The notes under the pieces are model-generated. The model was not told the origin of the DNA. It did no database searches and saw only the letters and a list, made by a program, of their open reading frames with translations. Made by a program: the position numbers and the translations under genes. From Bacillota bacterium (lineage in GTDB: Bacteria; Bacillota; Clostridia; Lachnospirales; Lachnospiraceae), in the NCBI GenBank assembly GCA_023421075.1, contig JAEZUM010000005.1:1-64000 (forward strand): 64,000 nucleotides of DNA. The letters run 5' to 3'. Positions 1-8,739 of this stretch are shown here, piece by piece. Within the stretch, counting starts at the first letter, position 1. The number at the start of each line of letters is the position of its first letter.

Positions 1-1172
1 GACATCCAATCAAAGAGCATCATAACTCTCTCTTGCTTTGCAGGATCATTGGTACCAACTGCAAATGCTCTACCACTACCAAAGAAAGGATCAGAAGGCT
101 GATAGATAGACATATCTTTAATAGGCGCCATAATATAGTTCTCGCCGTTATTACCGCGGTCGGTTGTATTCCAGAAGCCTTGCTGCCAGTCATTCCAGAT
201 TAAGAATGCACGTTTGGAAGCGAATTTCTTCCATACGGAATCCCAGTTCTGTGTACCGGAGTCAGGATCTACTACACCTGCTTGATTTGCTTCAAAATAG
301 AATTGAAGAATCTTGTGATATGCGCCGTTATCATCGGTCAGAGGAATTCTCTTACCGGATGCATCTAAGAGAACAGAACCATTTACCTCTTGACCATACC
401 ACTTAGTAAGCTGATTAACGTTCTCAATGGATGTTCCATCCCAGTCAGGCCAAAGGGTAATTCCATAGCTGGGCTCACCGTTTGCATTGGTCGGATGTTT
501 ATCCTGGATTGCACGAAGAGTCTTAACCAGATCAGACAGGTTGTTCATCTCAGGTGCACCCACTTCAGCATAATAATCCCAATTAAGGGTTGGTGCTGTC
601 TGCGGAATAGTAGGGGTAAATGTTGTAGGACTGGTATTAGCCATCTCGGTAGGCCATGCAAAATATTTACCTTCGCCTACACCTTCTAAGGAAGAATTAT
701 ACACATCAAGCTGTGTCTTAAATTCTTCAAAGGATTTTAAACTCTTCATGCCCTCTGTAACATCATAAATCAGTCCAGACTTGATACAAGCCTGAATGTC
801 GGCATTGTCAAGGATAACAATGTCACCTAAGAAGCCGGATGCAGAACGAGCTGCAAAGATATCTCCACCTGCTACCTGCGGAGCGATGATATTAAGGGTA
901 ACATTGAATTTATCCTTTAATACCTTAGCAAACCAGCCAGGCTGTTCACCCTGGAAATTAGCGGGCTGGGAATAAACCTCAAGTACCATCGGTTCCAGTG
1001 CGGTCGGTTCTGTAGTGCCGGAATTGTCTGTACTTCCTGTGTTGTCCTCTACTTTAGGGGTAGGGGTGCTAGCGTTTTTTGTATCATCCGTCTTTTTTGC
1101 ACAGCCAGTAGCAAACATTGCTACAACCAGCATAATAACGAGTACAATACTAATTTGCTTTTTGAATCTCAT
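1..1172 (-). CDS. Sugar ABC transporter solute-binding lipoprotein (C-terminus beyond left edge)
   Basis: Extracellular family 1 solute-binding lipoprotein that should deliver a sugar or oligosaccharide to the two permeases encoded just upstream. About 390 residues are visible and the frame stays open to base 1, so the C-terminus lies outside the window. The ATG at 1172 is preceded by a GGAGG site. The N-terminus is basic, then hydrophobic, then has the lipobox A-T-G-C with Cys about residue 24, followed by a Thr/Pro/Ser-rich linker typical of surface lipoproteins. The mature part is rich in Trp, Tyr and Asn, as in CUT1 binding proteins of the LplA type. Gene order is permease, permease, binding protein, with 85 bp between the second permease and this gene. 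The substrate is not readable from sequence; the GH51/GH43 neighbours suggest arabinose-containing oligosaccharides (inference). Confidence 0.9.
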   Translation of the reverse strand, partial: MRFKKQISIVLVIMLVVAMFATGCAKKTDDTKNASTPTPKVEDNTGSTDNSGTTEPTALEPMVLEVYSQPANFQGEQPGWFAKVLKDKFNVTLNIIAPQVAGGDIFAARSASGFLGDIVILDNADIQACIKSGLIYDVTEGMKSLKSFEEFKTQLDVYNSSLEGVGEGKYFAWPTEMANTSPTTFTPTIPQTAPTLNWDYYAEVGAPEMNNLSDLVKTLRAIQDKHPTNANGEPSYGITLWPDWDGTSIENVNQLTKWYGQEVNGSVLLDASGKRIPLTDDNGAYHKILQFYFEANQAGVVDPDSGTQNWDSVWKKFASKRAFLIWNDWQQGFWNTTDRGNNGENYIMAPIKDMSIYQPSDPFFGSGRAFAVGTNDPAKQERVMMLFDWM

Positions 1173-1257
1173 AATCTTCCTCCTCTTTAAAAATTGAATT
1201 TTATATTCTGATCCCTTTAAAAGGATATCATTCCAATAATTATATAGTTTGTTGCTA

Positions 1258-2193
1258 TTACCCCTTTACAGCTCCAATCATAATTCCCTTTACAAAGAAT
1301 CTCTGGAAGAAGGGATACACCATCATGATCGGAAGTGCTACGATAATGGTAACCGTCATTCGTATCGAGGTTTGTGTCTGTGCATTGGCCATTATCGCAT
1401 CCGCACCACCTGCTGTTGCATTAATGATGGCAGATAAGGATTGTGATGATTGCAAATATCGATATAGGATAAATTGCATCGTATAAAACTTTTCCTGCGT
1501 CATAAGCAGCAAGGTATCCTGGAATGCATTCCAATGACCAACCGCTGTAAAGATAGCAATCGTTGCCAGAATCGGCTTACAGATCGGCAGCATGATTTTG
1601 AAAAAGATCTGCAACACTCCGGCGCCATCACAGTCAGCCGCTTCTTGTATTTCCTTGGGTGTCGATTCTACATAGGTCTTAGTTAAAATGATATAAAACG
1701 GAGATATCATCGTAGGTAAAATGTATCCAAGAAAATTATTGGTAAGCTTCAAATTCATCATGGTTAAATACCAAGGAATAATACCTGCATTGAAATACAT
1801 GGTTACGATTACGAAACGATACCATAACTTTCTCTTATACATGGTTTCTCTGGTAAACATATATCCTAAGAATATTGCGATCAGTACCGTTAACACGGTT
1901 CCTAGCACCGTTCTGGATACAGAGATGAAAGCTGCCTGTCCCAGGCCGGGTATCTTAAAGGCATCAATATAATTTTGAAAATGTATTCCCTTGGGTATCC
2001 ACACAACGCCGCCTTTTTCGCTGATTTTGTTATTACTGATTGTATTGATAAAAATATAATAAAAGGGATATACACATACAAAAGCAAACAACGAAAATAC
2101 GGTATAATTGATAAGGTCCAGTAAACGGTCACTCAAGGAAAGTGATTTTATTTTATTGCCCTTTTTGGGTTTGGTCAGATTTTCCTTACTCAT
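1258..2193 (-). CDS. Carbohydrate ABC transporter permease (MalG/LplC-type)
   Basis: Inner-membrane permease of a CUT1 sugar importer, 311 residues, which is normal for the family. About six membrane segments are visible, starting near residue 30. The cytoplasmic EAA loop is recognisable around residues 185-205 (EIQEAADCDGAG, then the I-x-L-P pattern), which is the docking site for the ATPase. The protein ends in the FFVKGIMIGAVKG tail typical of LplC-like proteins. It is 11 bp downstream of its partner permease, so the two are co-transcribed and form the transmembrane heterodimer. No ATPase gene is in this operon; a shared MsiK-like ATPase is likely encoded elsewhere (family knowledge). Confidence 0.93.
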   Translation of the reverse strand: MSKENLTKPKKGNKIKSLSLSDRLLDLINYTVFSLFAFVCVYPFYYIFINTISNNKISEKGGVVWIPKGIHFQNYIDAFKIPGLGQAAFISVSRTVLGTVLTVLIAIFLGYMFTRETMYKRKLWYRFVIVTMYFNAGIIPWYLTMMNLKLTNNFLGYILPTMISPFYIILTKTYVESTPKEIQEAADCDGAGVLQIFFKIMLPICKPILATIAIFTAVGHWNAFQDTLLLMTQEKFYTMQFILYRYLQSSQSLSAIINATAGGADAIMANAQTQTSIRMTVTIIVALPIMMVYPFFQRFFVKGIMIGAVKG

Positions 2194-2204
2194 AATACAC
2201 TCCT

Positions 2205-3128
2205 TTATATAATACTTTCCTTACGCACGATCTTAGAGAAGGTGTTCGCAGCAAACAGCAGAACCAAGCTCACGATACTCTTTAACATACTAAGTGCGGT
2301 AGAAACGGAATACACAGGTGGCTTACTGGTAGATAAATTGTATACATACAGATCCAAAACCTGAATATGTTCTCTGTTCCATGAGTTCTGGAATACGAAA
2401 TACTGTTCCATACCATTGTTCAGAATATTGGAAATGTTCAGTAACAGGAGTACAAAAAATGTAGGTAATATACTTGGAATTGTGATATTACGTATTATCT
2501 TCATACGACTTGCTCCGTCAACTCTGGCAGCTTCAAATAATTCTGCATCGATTCCCGAAATAGCTGCTATGTACATGATGGCAGCCCATCCAAGGTTCTT
2601 CCAGGTTAACCACAGCCACATTTTGAACCATATGTGCTCGTTTGATTTCAAGAAATCAACGGGTATATCTATGATCCCAAGATCCAAAGCAACCGAGTTG
2701 AACATACCATTATTACTCATTAACAGAAATGCCACCGAATAAACGAGGACCCAGCTGATAAAGTTCGGTAAGGTAGTTACTGTCTGAACAAACTTACGAA
2801 ACGGTACATTCTTGATTTCATTAAGAAAAACTGCAAAAATCATTGGTAACCAGGAAAACGCCAATGCGATACCACTCATAGCAAAGGTGTTCCGAAGTAC
2901 TTCGACAGTCTGGTTAACGAAGGATTTATTTTTGAATAGCACCTTAAACCACTTCAAGCCTACAAAGGAGTCCCAAGAAAACGGCAACGGCGGCTGATAA
3001 TCAAAAAATGAATAGATCCACCCATAAAGCGGATAATATGAAAACACAAGGACTACAAGCAAAAAAGGCAAAATATATAAGAACTCTACATATCCTCTCC
3101 TCTTTCTCTTACTACGAAAACCATTCAT
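2205..3128 (-). CDS. Carbohydrate ABC transporter permease (MalF/LplB-type)
   Basis: First gene of the sugar transporter operon at the left end, 307 residues. The N-terminal Y-I-L-P-F-L-L segment with S-Y-Y-P-L-Y-G-W, and the EAA loop ELFEAARVDGAS near residue 195, identify an LplB-like CUT1 permease. The start is supported by a GGGAGG site 9 bp before the ATG. Upstream lie a near-consensus promoter and a palindromic operator that overlaps the expected transcription start, so the operon is probably repressor-controlled. It partners with the permease at 1258-2193 and the lipoprotein at 1-1172. The substrate is inferred only from context. Confidence 0.93.
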   Translation of the reverse strand: MNGFRSKRKRRGYVEFLYILPFLLVVLVFSYYPLYGWIYSFFDYQPPLPFSWDSFVGLKWFKVLFKNKSFVNQTVEVLRNTFAMSGIALAFSWLPMIFAVFLNEIKNVPFRKFVQTVTTLPNFISWVLVYSVAFLLMSNNGMFNSVALDLGIIDIPVDFLKSNEHIWFKMWLWLTWKNLGWAAIMYIAAISGIDAELFEAARVDGASRMKIIRNITIPSILPTFFVLLLLNISNILNNGMEQYFVFQNSWNREHIQVLDLYVYNLSTSKPPVYSVSTALSMLKSIVSLVLLFAANTFSKIVRKESII

Positions 3129-3163
3129 TCAGTATTGCCTCCCTCTTATTACTCTTTATTAAT

Positions 3164-3177
3164 GTAAATCGTTTTAC
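3164..3177. promoter_or_regulatory. Palindromic operator GTAAATCGTTTTAC at the permease operon start
   Basis: A 14-bp near-palindrome with central CG, typical of LacI-family operators. It starts 8 bp downstream of the -10 box, so it covers the transcription start and the first transcribed bases. The identical 14-mer occurs at 11842-11855 in the same position relative to another promoter. The regulator is not identified. Confidence 0.6.
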
Positions 3178-3184
3178 TAGTGCC

Positions 3185-3214
3185 ATTATACCTTATATTA
3201 CTCTTTTATGTCAA
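3185..3214 (-). promoter_or_regulatory. Sigma-A promoter of the left sugar ABC operon
   Basis: On the minus strand there is a perfect TTGACA (3209-3214), an 18-bp spacer and a perfect TATAAT (3185-3190). It drives the permease genes and binding protein at 3128-1. The operator at 3164-3177 lies just downstream. Confidence 0.75.
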
Positions 3215-3305
3215 TAGTATTTGTCTAAAATGTTGAGCATGCAATAAATTATTTAGACTCAATTAGACACTTATTCCATAAATACTTATAAATACTAGTT
3301 CTTAT

Positions 3306-3317
3306 GCCGAAAACGGC
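3306..3317 (+). terminator. Small GCCG-AAAA-CGGC hairpin with T-rich tail on the plus strand
   Basis: A 4-bp GC stem with AAAA loop is followed on the plus strand by two T-runs up to about 3337. It lies between two minus-strand genes, so a plus-oriented terminator here has no obvious gene to serve and may only block antisense transcription. The stem is short and confidence is low. A second operator-like sequence, GTGAATCGTTTTTAC, lies at 3338-3352. Confidence 0.3.
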
Positions 3318-3362
3318 GTCTTTTTTCTACTTTTTTTGTGAATCGTTTTTACACTGCAATTC

Positions 3363-5441
3363 TTATTTCGTCTTAAATATCTCAATCGCAGCTTCTAGCT
3401 CTGCCACATCCTGTCCAAGCGCTTTGGCAGCCTCATTCAGCTTCGTTACAACCTCCAGCTGCTGCTGTGCCGTTGCATCAACCTCCTCCGATGCAGCTGT
3501 TGTTTCCTCCGCTACTGCTGAGATACTTTCAATCGAATTCAGAGTATCTGCCTTTGATCGATTAATTTCACCAATACTATCTGTAATCTTTTCCATCCTA
3601 CCCGCTAAATCGTCCACGTGCACATTAATATTATTAAACAATTGAACAACATTATGCAGACGAACTTCACTGGATTTGGATATCGCTTCAGCCTGCTTAA
3701 CCGTATTCACTGTAGAATGGGTCTTTGCTATGATATTTTTAATAATCAATTCAATCTCCCGTGCAGCGGTTACCGATTTATTCGACAGTTCTCGTATCTC
3801 ATCGGCAACGACAGAGAACCCTCTACCGGCATCACCGGCTCTTGCAGCTTCGATTGAAGCATTCAAGGATAACAGATTTGTCTGTCCGGCTATGCCATTA
3901 ATAACTGCAATAATATCGGTGATGACCTTTGATTCCCTTTCCAGTTCTTCGATATCCCGAATGGCATTATTCGTAACACGAACATTTTCTTCGGTTACGC
4001 CGGTAAGCTGGTCCATCTCATCGATACCATCTTTCACAACGCTTCTCGTCGTATCCGAAATTTTTTCTATCGCTAAGGCATTATCATAAACCAAATTAAT
4101 CTGGTTCGCTAATTCGTCCGTTATTTTCAGACACTGCTCGGTTCCTTCTGCCTGTTGAACATTCCCCTGTTGAATTTCTGATATTGCGATTGAAATATTC
4201 TTTGAGGCTTCTAATAAAAGCTCCGAATTCTCAGAGACATTTTTGGAAGAAGCAGCTACCGTCTGACCCACCTTCGTCGCTTTGTTAATGATCTCATTTA
4301 AACTGCCGATCATCTGATTAATGCTTTTTGACAGTATGCCGAATTCATCCCTTCGAATGTGATTTACTTTTACAGTCAGATCTCCATCGGTAGCCTTTGA
4401 TAAGGTTTGTATCATTTCTGTTATAGCTTTTCCAAAACCATAAGCAACTATTACACCAATTGCAACTGCCAAAATAGCTGCTGCTATTACCATTATTAGT
4501 GTAAGATTTTTTATTGAACTCGACTGCTCCAGAAGATACGAAGAGGGTATCATAGCACAGATAACCGCACCGCTATTTCCAACCTTTGAATATATGAATT
4601 CATAATCTTTCCCTTGATATGTAACTTTTAGATGTTCATTTATATTTTCGCCGGTCTGTGTGTCTTGATACTCTTCCAACGCTGTAATCATGGGCTCCGC
4701 AACATCACCATCCTTTGATATCTCTCTGCCATCCTGTGATACAAAGGCAATGTAACTATTATCCGGTAAATCTAATGTTTTCATTGCATCCGTAATAACA
4801 CTCATAGAGACATCAACATAAAGGTATCCGATTTGTCTCGCTGTCACATTCAGAAGCTGTTTTGATATTGTAATCGCATATTTATCCTTTGGTATTTCCA
4901 GCTTCTCATCCAGAAAAGCATGGTAACCCGTCCAACGGTTTGCATTCACTTTCGCATCAATCTGCACTGCCTCTTGGGTCTCGGAAAATTCCTTAAAGGA
5001 ATCAACCTTATCCTCAAACATACCATAGGTCGTAATCGGCTTCCCCGTACTCGATATAATAAATATGTTCTCAATATAACGATCCGACGTCGCTATAATG
5101 GATGCACTACTGCGTGCCGCTTTATATGCGTTTCCATCCTCCAGAGCATTCTTTGAGAATTTACCGCTGTAATAATCGCGTATCTGCGCATCAACCGAAA
5201 AGGATACGGCCTTATCCTCAATATTCTTCAAGATTAAATCGTAATATTCTCCCGTTTTCACAATTGACGTTACCGTTGCTTCGGTAAAGGTCTTGGTAAT
5301 CGCTCCTGACGAGCTTTGATAAGCCCCAATTCCCAGGATTATGATAAATAAAACAGGAATCAAAAAACACAATATCAGCTTTATTCTGATACTACCTGTT
5401 ATTCTCGATAAGTTAAATTTTAAACCAATCCTTTTATTCAA
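3363..5441 (-). CDS. Methyl-accepting chemotaxis protein (dCACHE-HAMP-MA)
   Basis: Transmembrane chemoreceptor of about 692 residues. It has an N-terminal membrane segment (about residues 20-40), a large extracytoplasmic dCACHE-like sensor (about 45-310), a second membrane segment near 320-345, a HAMP domain, and a long signalling coiled coil with the hairpin tip SIEAARAGDAGRGFSVVADE. The frame is open from a GTG at 5456, but that GTG lies inside the ribosome site. GGAGG stands 8 bp before a TTG at 5441, so TTG is the likely start. The gene has its own consensus promoter and an operator similar to those of the adjacent sugar transporter and GH51 genes, which suggests it senses the same sugar or its binding protein (inference). 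Confidence 0.9.
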   Translation of the reverse strand: MNKRIGLKFNLSRITGSIRIKLILCFLIPVLFIIILGIGAYQSSSGAITKTFTEATVTSIVKTGEYYDLILKNIEDKAVSFSVDAQIRDYYSGKFSKNALEDGNAYKAARSSASIIATSDRYIENIFIISSTGKPITTYGMFEDKVDSFKEFSETQEAVQIDAKVNANRWTGYHAFLDEKLEIPKDKYAITISKQLLNVTARQIGYLYVDVSMSVITDAMKTLDLPDNSYIAFVSQDGREISKDGDVAEPMITALEEYQDTQTGENINEHLKVTYQGKDYEFIYSKVGNSGAVICAMIPSSYLLEQSSSIKNLTLIMVIAAAILAVAIGVIVAYGFGKAITEMIQTLSKATDGDLTVKVNHIRRDEFGILSKSINQMIGSLNEIINKATKVGQTVAASSKNVSENSELLLEASKNISIAISEIQQGNVQQAEGTEQCLKITDELANQINLVYDNALAIEKISDTTRSVVKDGIDEMDQLTGVTEENVRVTNNAIRDIEELERESKVITDIIAVINGIAGQTNLLSLNASIEAARAGDAGRGFSVVADEIRELSNKSVTAAREIELIIKNIIAKTHSTVNTVKQAEAISKSSEVRLHNVVQLFNNINVHVDDLAGRMEKITDSIGEINRSKADTLNSIESISAVAEETTAASEEVDATAQQQLEVVTKLNEAAKALGQDVAELEAAIEIFKTK

Positions 5442-5484
5442 ATCGAATTCCTCCACTGTCTGTTTACTTTCACATTATATTATT

Positions 5485-5498
5485 GTTTATCGTTTTAC
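5485..5498. promoter_or_regulatory. Operator-like GTTTATCGTTTTAC upstream of the chemoreceptor
   Basis: Matches the GTAAAWCGWTTTAC operator with two deviations in the left arm. It lies 13 bp downstream of the chemoreceptor -10 box. Confidence 0.45.
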
Positions 5499-5511
5499 CT
5501 CGATATATAGC

Positions 5512-5541
5512 ATTATATCTATTATTATGTCCATATGTCAA
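5512..5541 (-). promoter_or_regulatory. Sigma-A promoter of the chemoreceptor gene
   Basis: TTGACA (5536-5541), 18-bp spacer and TATAAT (5512-5517) on the minus strand. Both hexamers are perfect. Confidence 0.7.
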
Positions 5542-5582
5542 TATTATTTGTTAATTATGTTCAATTATTATAGAATAAAGTA

Positions 5583-5611
5583 TTGACTATTACAAAATTA
5601 TATATTAAATT
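5583..5611 (+). promoter_or_regulatory. Likely promoter of the GH51 gene
   Basis: TTGACT (5583-5588), 17-bp spacer and TAAATT (5606-5611) on the plus strand. It is weaker than its neighbours. The operator-like sequence at 5618-5632 lies just downstream, the same arrangement as at 3164 and 11842. Confidence 0.5.
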
Positions 5612-5617
5612 TGATTT

Positions 5618-5632
5618 GTCAATCGTTTTTCC
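5618..5632. promoter_or_regulatory. Operator-like GTCAATCGTTTTTCC upstream of GH51
   Basis: A degenerate copy of the CG-centred operator motif, located at the expected transcription start of the arabinofuranosidase gene. Confidence 0.35.
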
Positions 5633-5727
5633 TTTTTAATTCCAAATCAGTAACAACACCATATTTATCTCGAAAAATGACGGAACTACTAATTAAGCAT
5701 TCGCATAGCGAAGAAAGGGATACTATT

Positions 5728-7206
5728 ATGATAAAAATGAAAGTAAATGCAGCGGCTGGAAAGGGAACCATAAATAAGAACATTTATGGGCACTTTGCAG
5801 AGCATCTAGGCAGATGTATCTACGAAGGAATATGGGTAGGCAAGGATTCGTCGGTTCCCAATCGTAACGGGATTCGAATTGATGTTATAGAAGCTCTAAG
5901 AGAGATGAAGATACCTGTTCTTAGATGGCCGGGCGGTTGCTTTGCTGATGATTATCACTGGATGGAGGGGATTGGACCTTATGAGAATCGCCCTTCTATG
6001 ATTAACACACATTGGGGTGGTGTTACGGAAAACAATCACTTCGGTACCCATGAGTTCCTCGAGTTCTGCGAGCTGATCGGTGCCGAACCATATATCAGCG
6101 GAAATCTTGGCAGTGGTACTGTGAGAGAAATGCAGCAATGGGTAGAATATATTACCTCCGACGGCATATCTCCTATGACCAATTTAAGAAAGGAAAATGG
6201 CAGAGAGCAGCCTTGGAATCTAAAATATTTTGCCGTGGGCAATGAAAATTGGGGCTGTGGCGGACAAATGCGTCCGGAATACTATGCAGATGAATATCGC
6301 AGATATGCAACCTACCTAAGAAATTTTGGCGAAAACAAGCTGTATAAAGTAGCCTGTGGTGCCAATGCAGACGATTATAACTGGACCGAGGTATTAATGA
6401 AGAATGCCGGTAAATATATGGATGGCTTAAGCCTTCACTATTATACCATGCCCTTAGACTGGAGCCTACCCAAAGGGTCTGCTGTGGATTTTGGCGAGAA
6501 AGAATGGTTTAGCATATTACAGATGACCTTATTTATGGAAGAGCTTATCGAAAAGAACATCGCGATAATGGATAAATATGATGAAAATAAACGTGTCGGT
6601 CTCATCGTGGATGAGTGGGGTGCCTGGTACCAGGTTGAACCGGGTACGAATCCAGGGTTTCTATACCAGCAAAACACCCTACGCGATGCAATTGTGGCCG
6701 GTATCAATCTTAATCTATTCAACAATCATTGTGATCGTGTACAGATGGCCAATATCGCACAGATGATCAATGTGCTGCAGTCTGTTATATTGACCGAAGG
6801 GGATAAGATGATCTTAACTCCGACCTATTACATCTTCAAAATGTTTTCCGTTCACCAAAATGCCCAATTACTTGAAACAAACCTCGAGGAATCTTACTAT
6901 CATTACGGTGAAGAAAAAATCAATCAGCTTAGTGTCTCCTCCTCGATGGATTCGGAAGGAAATATTCATATATCTATCTGTAATCTGGATCCGAATAATG
7001 AGGCAGAGATAAGCTGTGAGCTTATCGGTTCAAGTAAGGGCAATATTTCAGGTTCCATATTGACTTCCGCAGAAATGAACGCCAGAAACACCTTTGAGAA
7101 GCCGGATGCAATCGTTGAGACTGTTTTTAGCAATATGAAGCTGGAAAACAGTCAAATATATGCCTGCATCCCTCCGAAATCTGTAGTAGTACTTAGAATC
7201 GAATAA
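5728..7206 (+). CDS. Alpha-L-arabinofuranosidase, GH51
   Basis: Retaining alpha-L-arabinofuranosidase that releases terminal arabinose from arabinoxylan or arabinan oligosaccharides. It is 493 residues, the usual length for cytosolic bacterial GH51. No signal peptide is present. The start at 5728 follows GAAAGGGA by 7 bp; the longer frame from 5611 has no ribosome site and runs through the operator. Motifs: the N-terminal NIYGHFAEHLGRCIYEGIW segment, the acid/base Glu173 in GNENWG, and the nucleophile Glu296 in VDEWGAWY. The C-terminal part is the beta-sandwich typical of the family. It is the only plus-strand gene in the first 14 kb. Cytosolic location implies that imported arabino-oligosaccharides are the substrates. 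Confidence 0.95.
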   Translation: MIKMKVNAAAGKGTINKNIYGHFAEHLGRCIYEGIWVGKDSSVPNRNGIRIDVIEALREMKIPVLRWPGGCFADDYHWMEGIGPYENRPSMINTHWGGVTENNHFGTHEFLEFCELIGAEPYISGNLGSGTVREMQQWVEYITSDGISPMTNLRKENGREQPWNLKYFAVGNENWGCGGQMRPEYYADEYRRYATYLRNFGENKLYKVACGANADDYNWTEVLMKNAGKYMDGLSLHYYTMPLDWSLPKGSAVDFGEKEWFSILQMTLFMEELIEKNIAIMDKYDENKRVGLIVDEWGAWYQVEPGTNPGFLYQQNTLRDAIVAGINLNLFNNHCDRVQMANIAQMINVLQSVILTEGDKMILTPTYYIFKMFSVHQNAQLLETNLEESYYHYGEEKINQLSVSSSMDSEGNIHISICNLDPNNEAEISCELIGSSKGNISGSILTSAEMNARNTFEKPDAIVETVFSNMKLENSQIYACIPPKSVVVLRIE

Positions 7207-7212
7207 TGCCAT

Positions 7213-7302
7213 TAAAAGAACCAGGCAGAAATACTTCACCCTGTATAGGACAATGCAAATCGACAATTCCTATCCTAGCGCAATATTTCTACCTGGTTCT
7301 TT
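7213..7302. terminator. Long bidirectional terminator hairpin between convergent genes
   Basis: The outer arms AAAGAACCAGG-AGAAATA and TATTTCT-CCTGGTTCTTT pair over 19 bp with one mismatch. The roughly 50-bp interior has a further weak pairing around TATAGGA/TCCTAT. It sits between the convergent GH51 and serine hydrolase genes and has T-rich edges on both strands. Confidence 0.65.
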
Positions 7303-7349
7303 ATAAATCCGATCATTCATTATGATGAAAATTTTCTTAAATCATTTCA

Positions 7350-8504
7350 TTAAATCACACCGAAGGCAATGTTACGAACACGATGATGGGTATACTCTTC
7401 CATATTAGGCCATAGATTATGCATATATACCACGGATACCCTCTCACTCGGATCGATCGCAACATAGGTTCCTAACATTCCGGTCCAGCCAAATTCTCCA
7501 ATGGATGTATTGCTTCCCTTGGACAAATCCATCATCGTTCTTACACCAAGACCATAGCCATAACCATCGAGATAGGGATTTCTGAATTCTTTCAACTGTT
7601 GCTCCGTTAACTGATTGGTACGCATTAAATCAATCGTTTTCTTACCTATAATCTGATTCCCCTTCCATTTCCCTCCACAAGCCAGCATCTGGGAAAAAGC
7701 AAGATAATCTCTTACACTGGAAAATAAACCGGCGCCACCGGCTTCGTATTTTGCTTCCGGTTCCAATCGTTCATCAAACATTCCTTTGATCGGTACTCTG
7801 TTCCTGTCTTCATCAATCTGATACAGGGTAACCAGCTGTTCTCTCATATCACCGAAATAACGATATCCGGTACTTTTCATTCCCAAGGGTTCAAACAATT
7901 CCTCTTGCAAAAATGCTCCTACCGTCTTACCGGATATGACCTCGATTAGTCCGGCTACCAATTCATGACCGAAACCATAAAGCCAATGTGTACCCGGATC
8001 AAAGGCAACCGGAACCTTAGACATCGCATAGATATCCTGCCTTAACGTATAATCTCCTACCTCCGCTTTTAACTCATTCCGAACCTTTTCCATCGTTTGA
8101 TGAGTATAGTCGTCGCCTCCATACCCAATTCCCATAGTCATTGCAAAGCAATCCTTAACCAGGATGGGATTTTTCGCTTTTCTGATCTGATATGTACCAT
8201 CCTCACGTCTTTGTGCTACCTGGGTATCCTTCCATTCCGGAAAATATTCAGAGATCGGATCATTTAAGAGGAAGCCGCCTCGTTCAAAAAGTAGCATTGC
8301 ACCGGTACAAACTGCGAGCTTTGTCGTAGAAAACTGCCGATAAACCGAGCTTTCGGTAATCGGCTTCTGCTTCTCGATATCTGCAAAGCCAAAATAATTC
8401 TCATACAGTATCTCTCCGTCCTTCGCAACAGCGCAACCACACCCGGAAGGCCCTGTCTTAATATGATTACTCAAGAATTGATCCATGTAACCCCACTTAC
8501 CCAT
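7350..8504 (-). CDS. Beta-lactamase-family serine hydrolase (class C / esterase type)
   Basis: Serine hydrolase of the class C beta-lactamase / EstB / DD-peptidase fold, 384 residues. The S-x-x-K motif is S59-T-T-K62 in the segment FSTTKLAVC. The Y-x-N-like element appears to be YGFGHE near residue 175, which lacks the canonical Asn, so an esterase is more likely than a true beta-lactamase. No signal peptide is visible, so it is probably cytosolic. The start is supported by AGGAGG 6 bp before the ATG. In this sugar locus it could de-esterify acylated oligosaccharides (inference). It lies downstream of a 112-bp palindromic element. Confidence 0.8.
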   Translation of the reverse strand: MGKWGYMDQFLSNHIKTGPSGCGCAVAKDGEILYENYFGFADIEKQKPITESSVYRQFSTTKLAVCTGAMLLFERGGFLLNDPISEYFPEWKDTQVAQRREDGTYQIRKAKNPILVKDCFAMTMGIGYGGDDYTHQTMEKVRNELKAEVGDYTLRQDIYAMSKVPVAFDPGTHWLYGFGHELVAGLIEVISGKTVGAFLQEELFEPLGMKSTGYRYFGDMREQLVTLYQIDEDRNRVPIKGMFDERLEPEAKYEAGGAGLFSSVRDYLAFSQMLACGGKWKGNQIIGKKTIDLMRTNQLTEQQLKEFRNPYLDGYGYGLGVRTMMDLSKGSNTSIGEFGWTGMLGTYVAIDPSERVSVVYMHNLWPNMEEYTHHRVRNIAFGVI

Positions 8505-8593
8505 ACCATACCTCCTAATCTATATAGCTGAACCTTTCAATTAATCTCTTTTATTCGTTTGATAGATGCTACAAGTCACTCACATAGTAAAAT

Positions 8594-8705
8594 GGTGAAT
8601 ATTCGACATATGTGTGCAGATAGCGCAGACCGGCCGATTGCGGATGTTCTACCCCGCATGAGGGAAAGGCAAGTCCAGATGGATACATATGCTCGAATAT
8701 TCACC
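8594..8705. repeat. 112-bp structured palindromic element
   Basis: The ends GGTGAATATTCGA (8594-8606) and TCGAATATTCACC (8693-8705) are perfect inverted repeats, extended inward by CATATGT/ACATATG after one unpaired base. Inside, TGCGG/CCGCA form a second stem and GAC..GCC / GGC..GTC a third. No open reading frame of note is present. It lies between the GH43 and serine hydrolase genes, both on the minus strand. It could be a structured RNA, a MITE-like insertion or an elaborate terminator; T-runs outside the arms are short. Confidence 0.55.
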
Positions 8706-8739
8706 TTCTTTTATTACATTGACTTGTGGCACATATCAA

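Noticed and set aside
5611..5727. N-terminal extension of the GH51 protein
   Set aside because: The extra 39 codons overlap the predicted transcription start and operator and lack a ribosome site; family members start at the later ATG.
8594..8705. Retron or CRISPR-related RNA
   Set aside because: The element has inverted-repeat ends, but no reverse transcriptase, cas gene or direct repeat-spacer pattern is present anywhere in the window.
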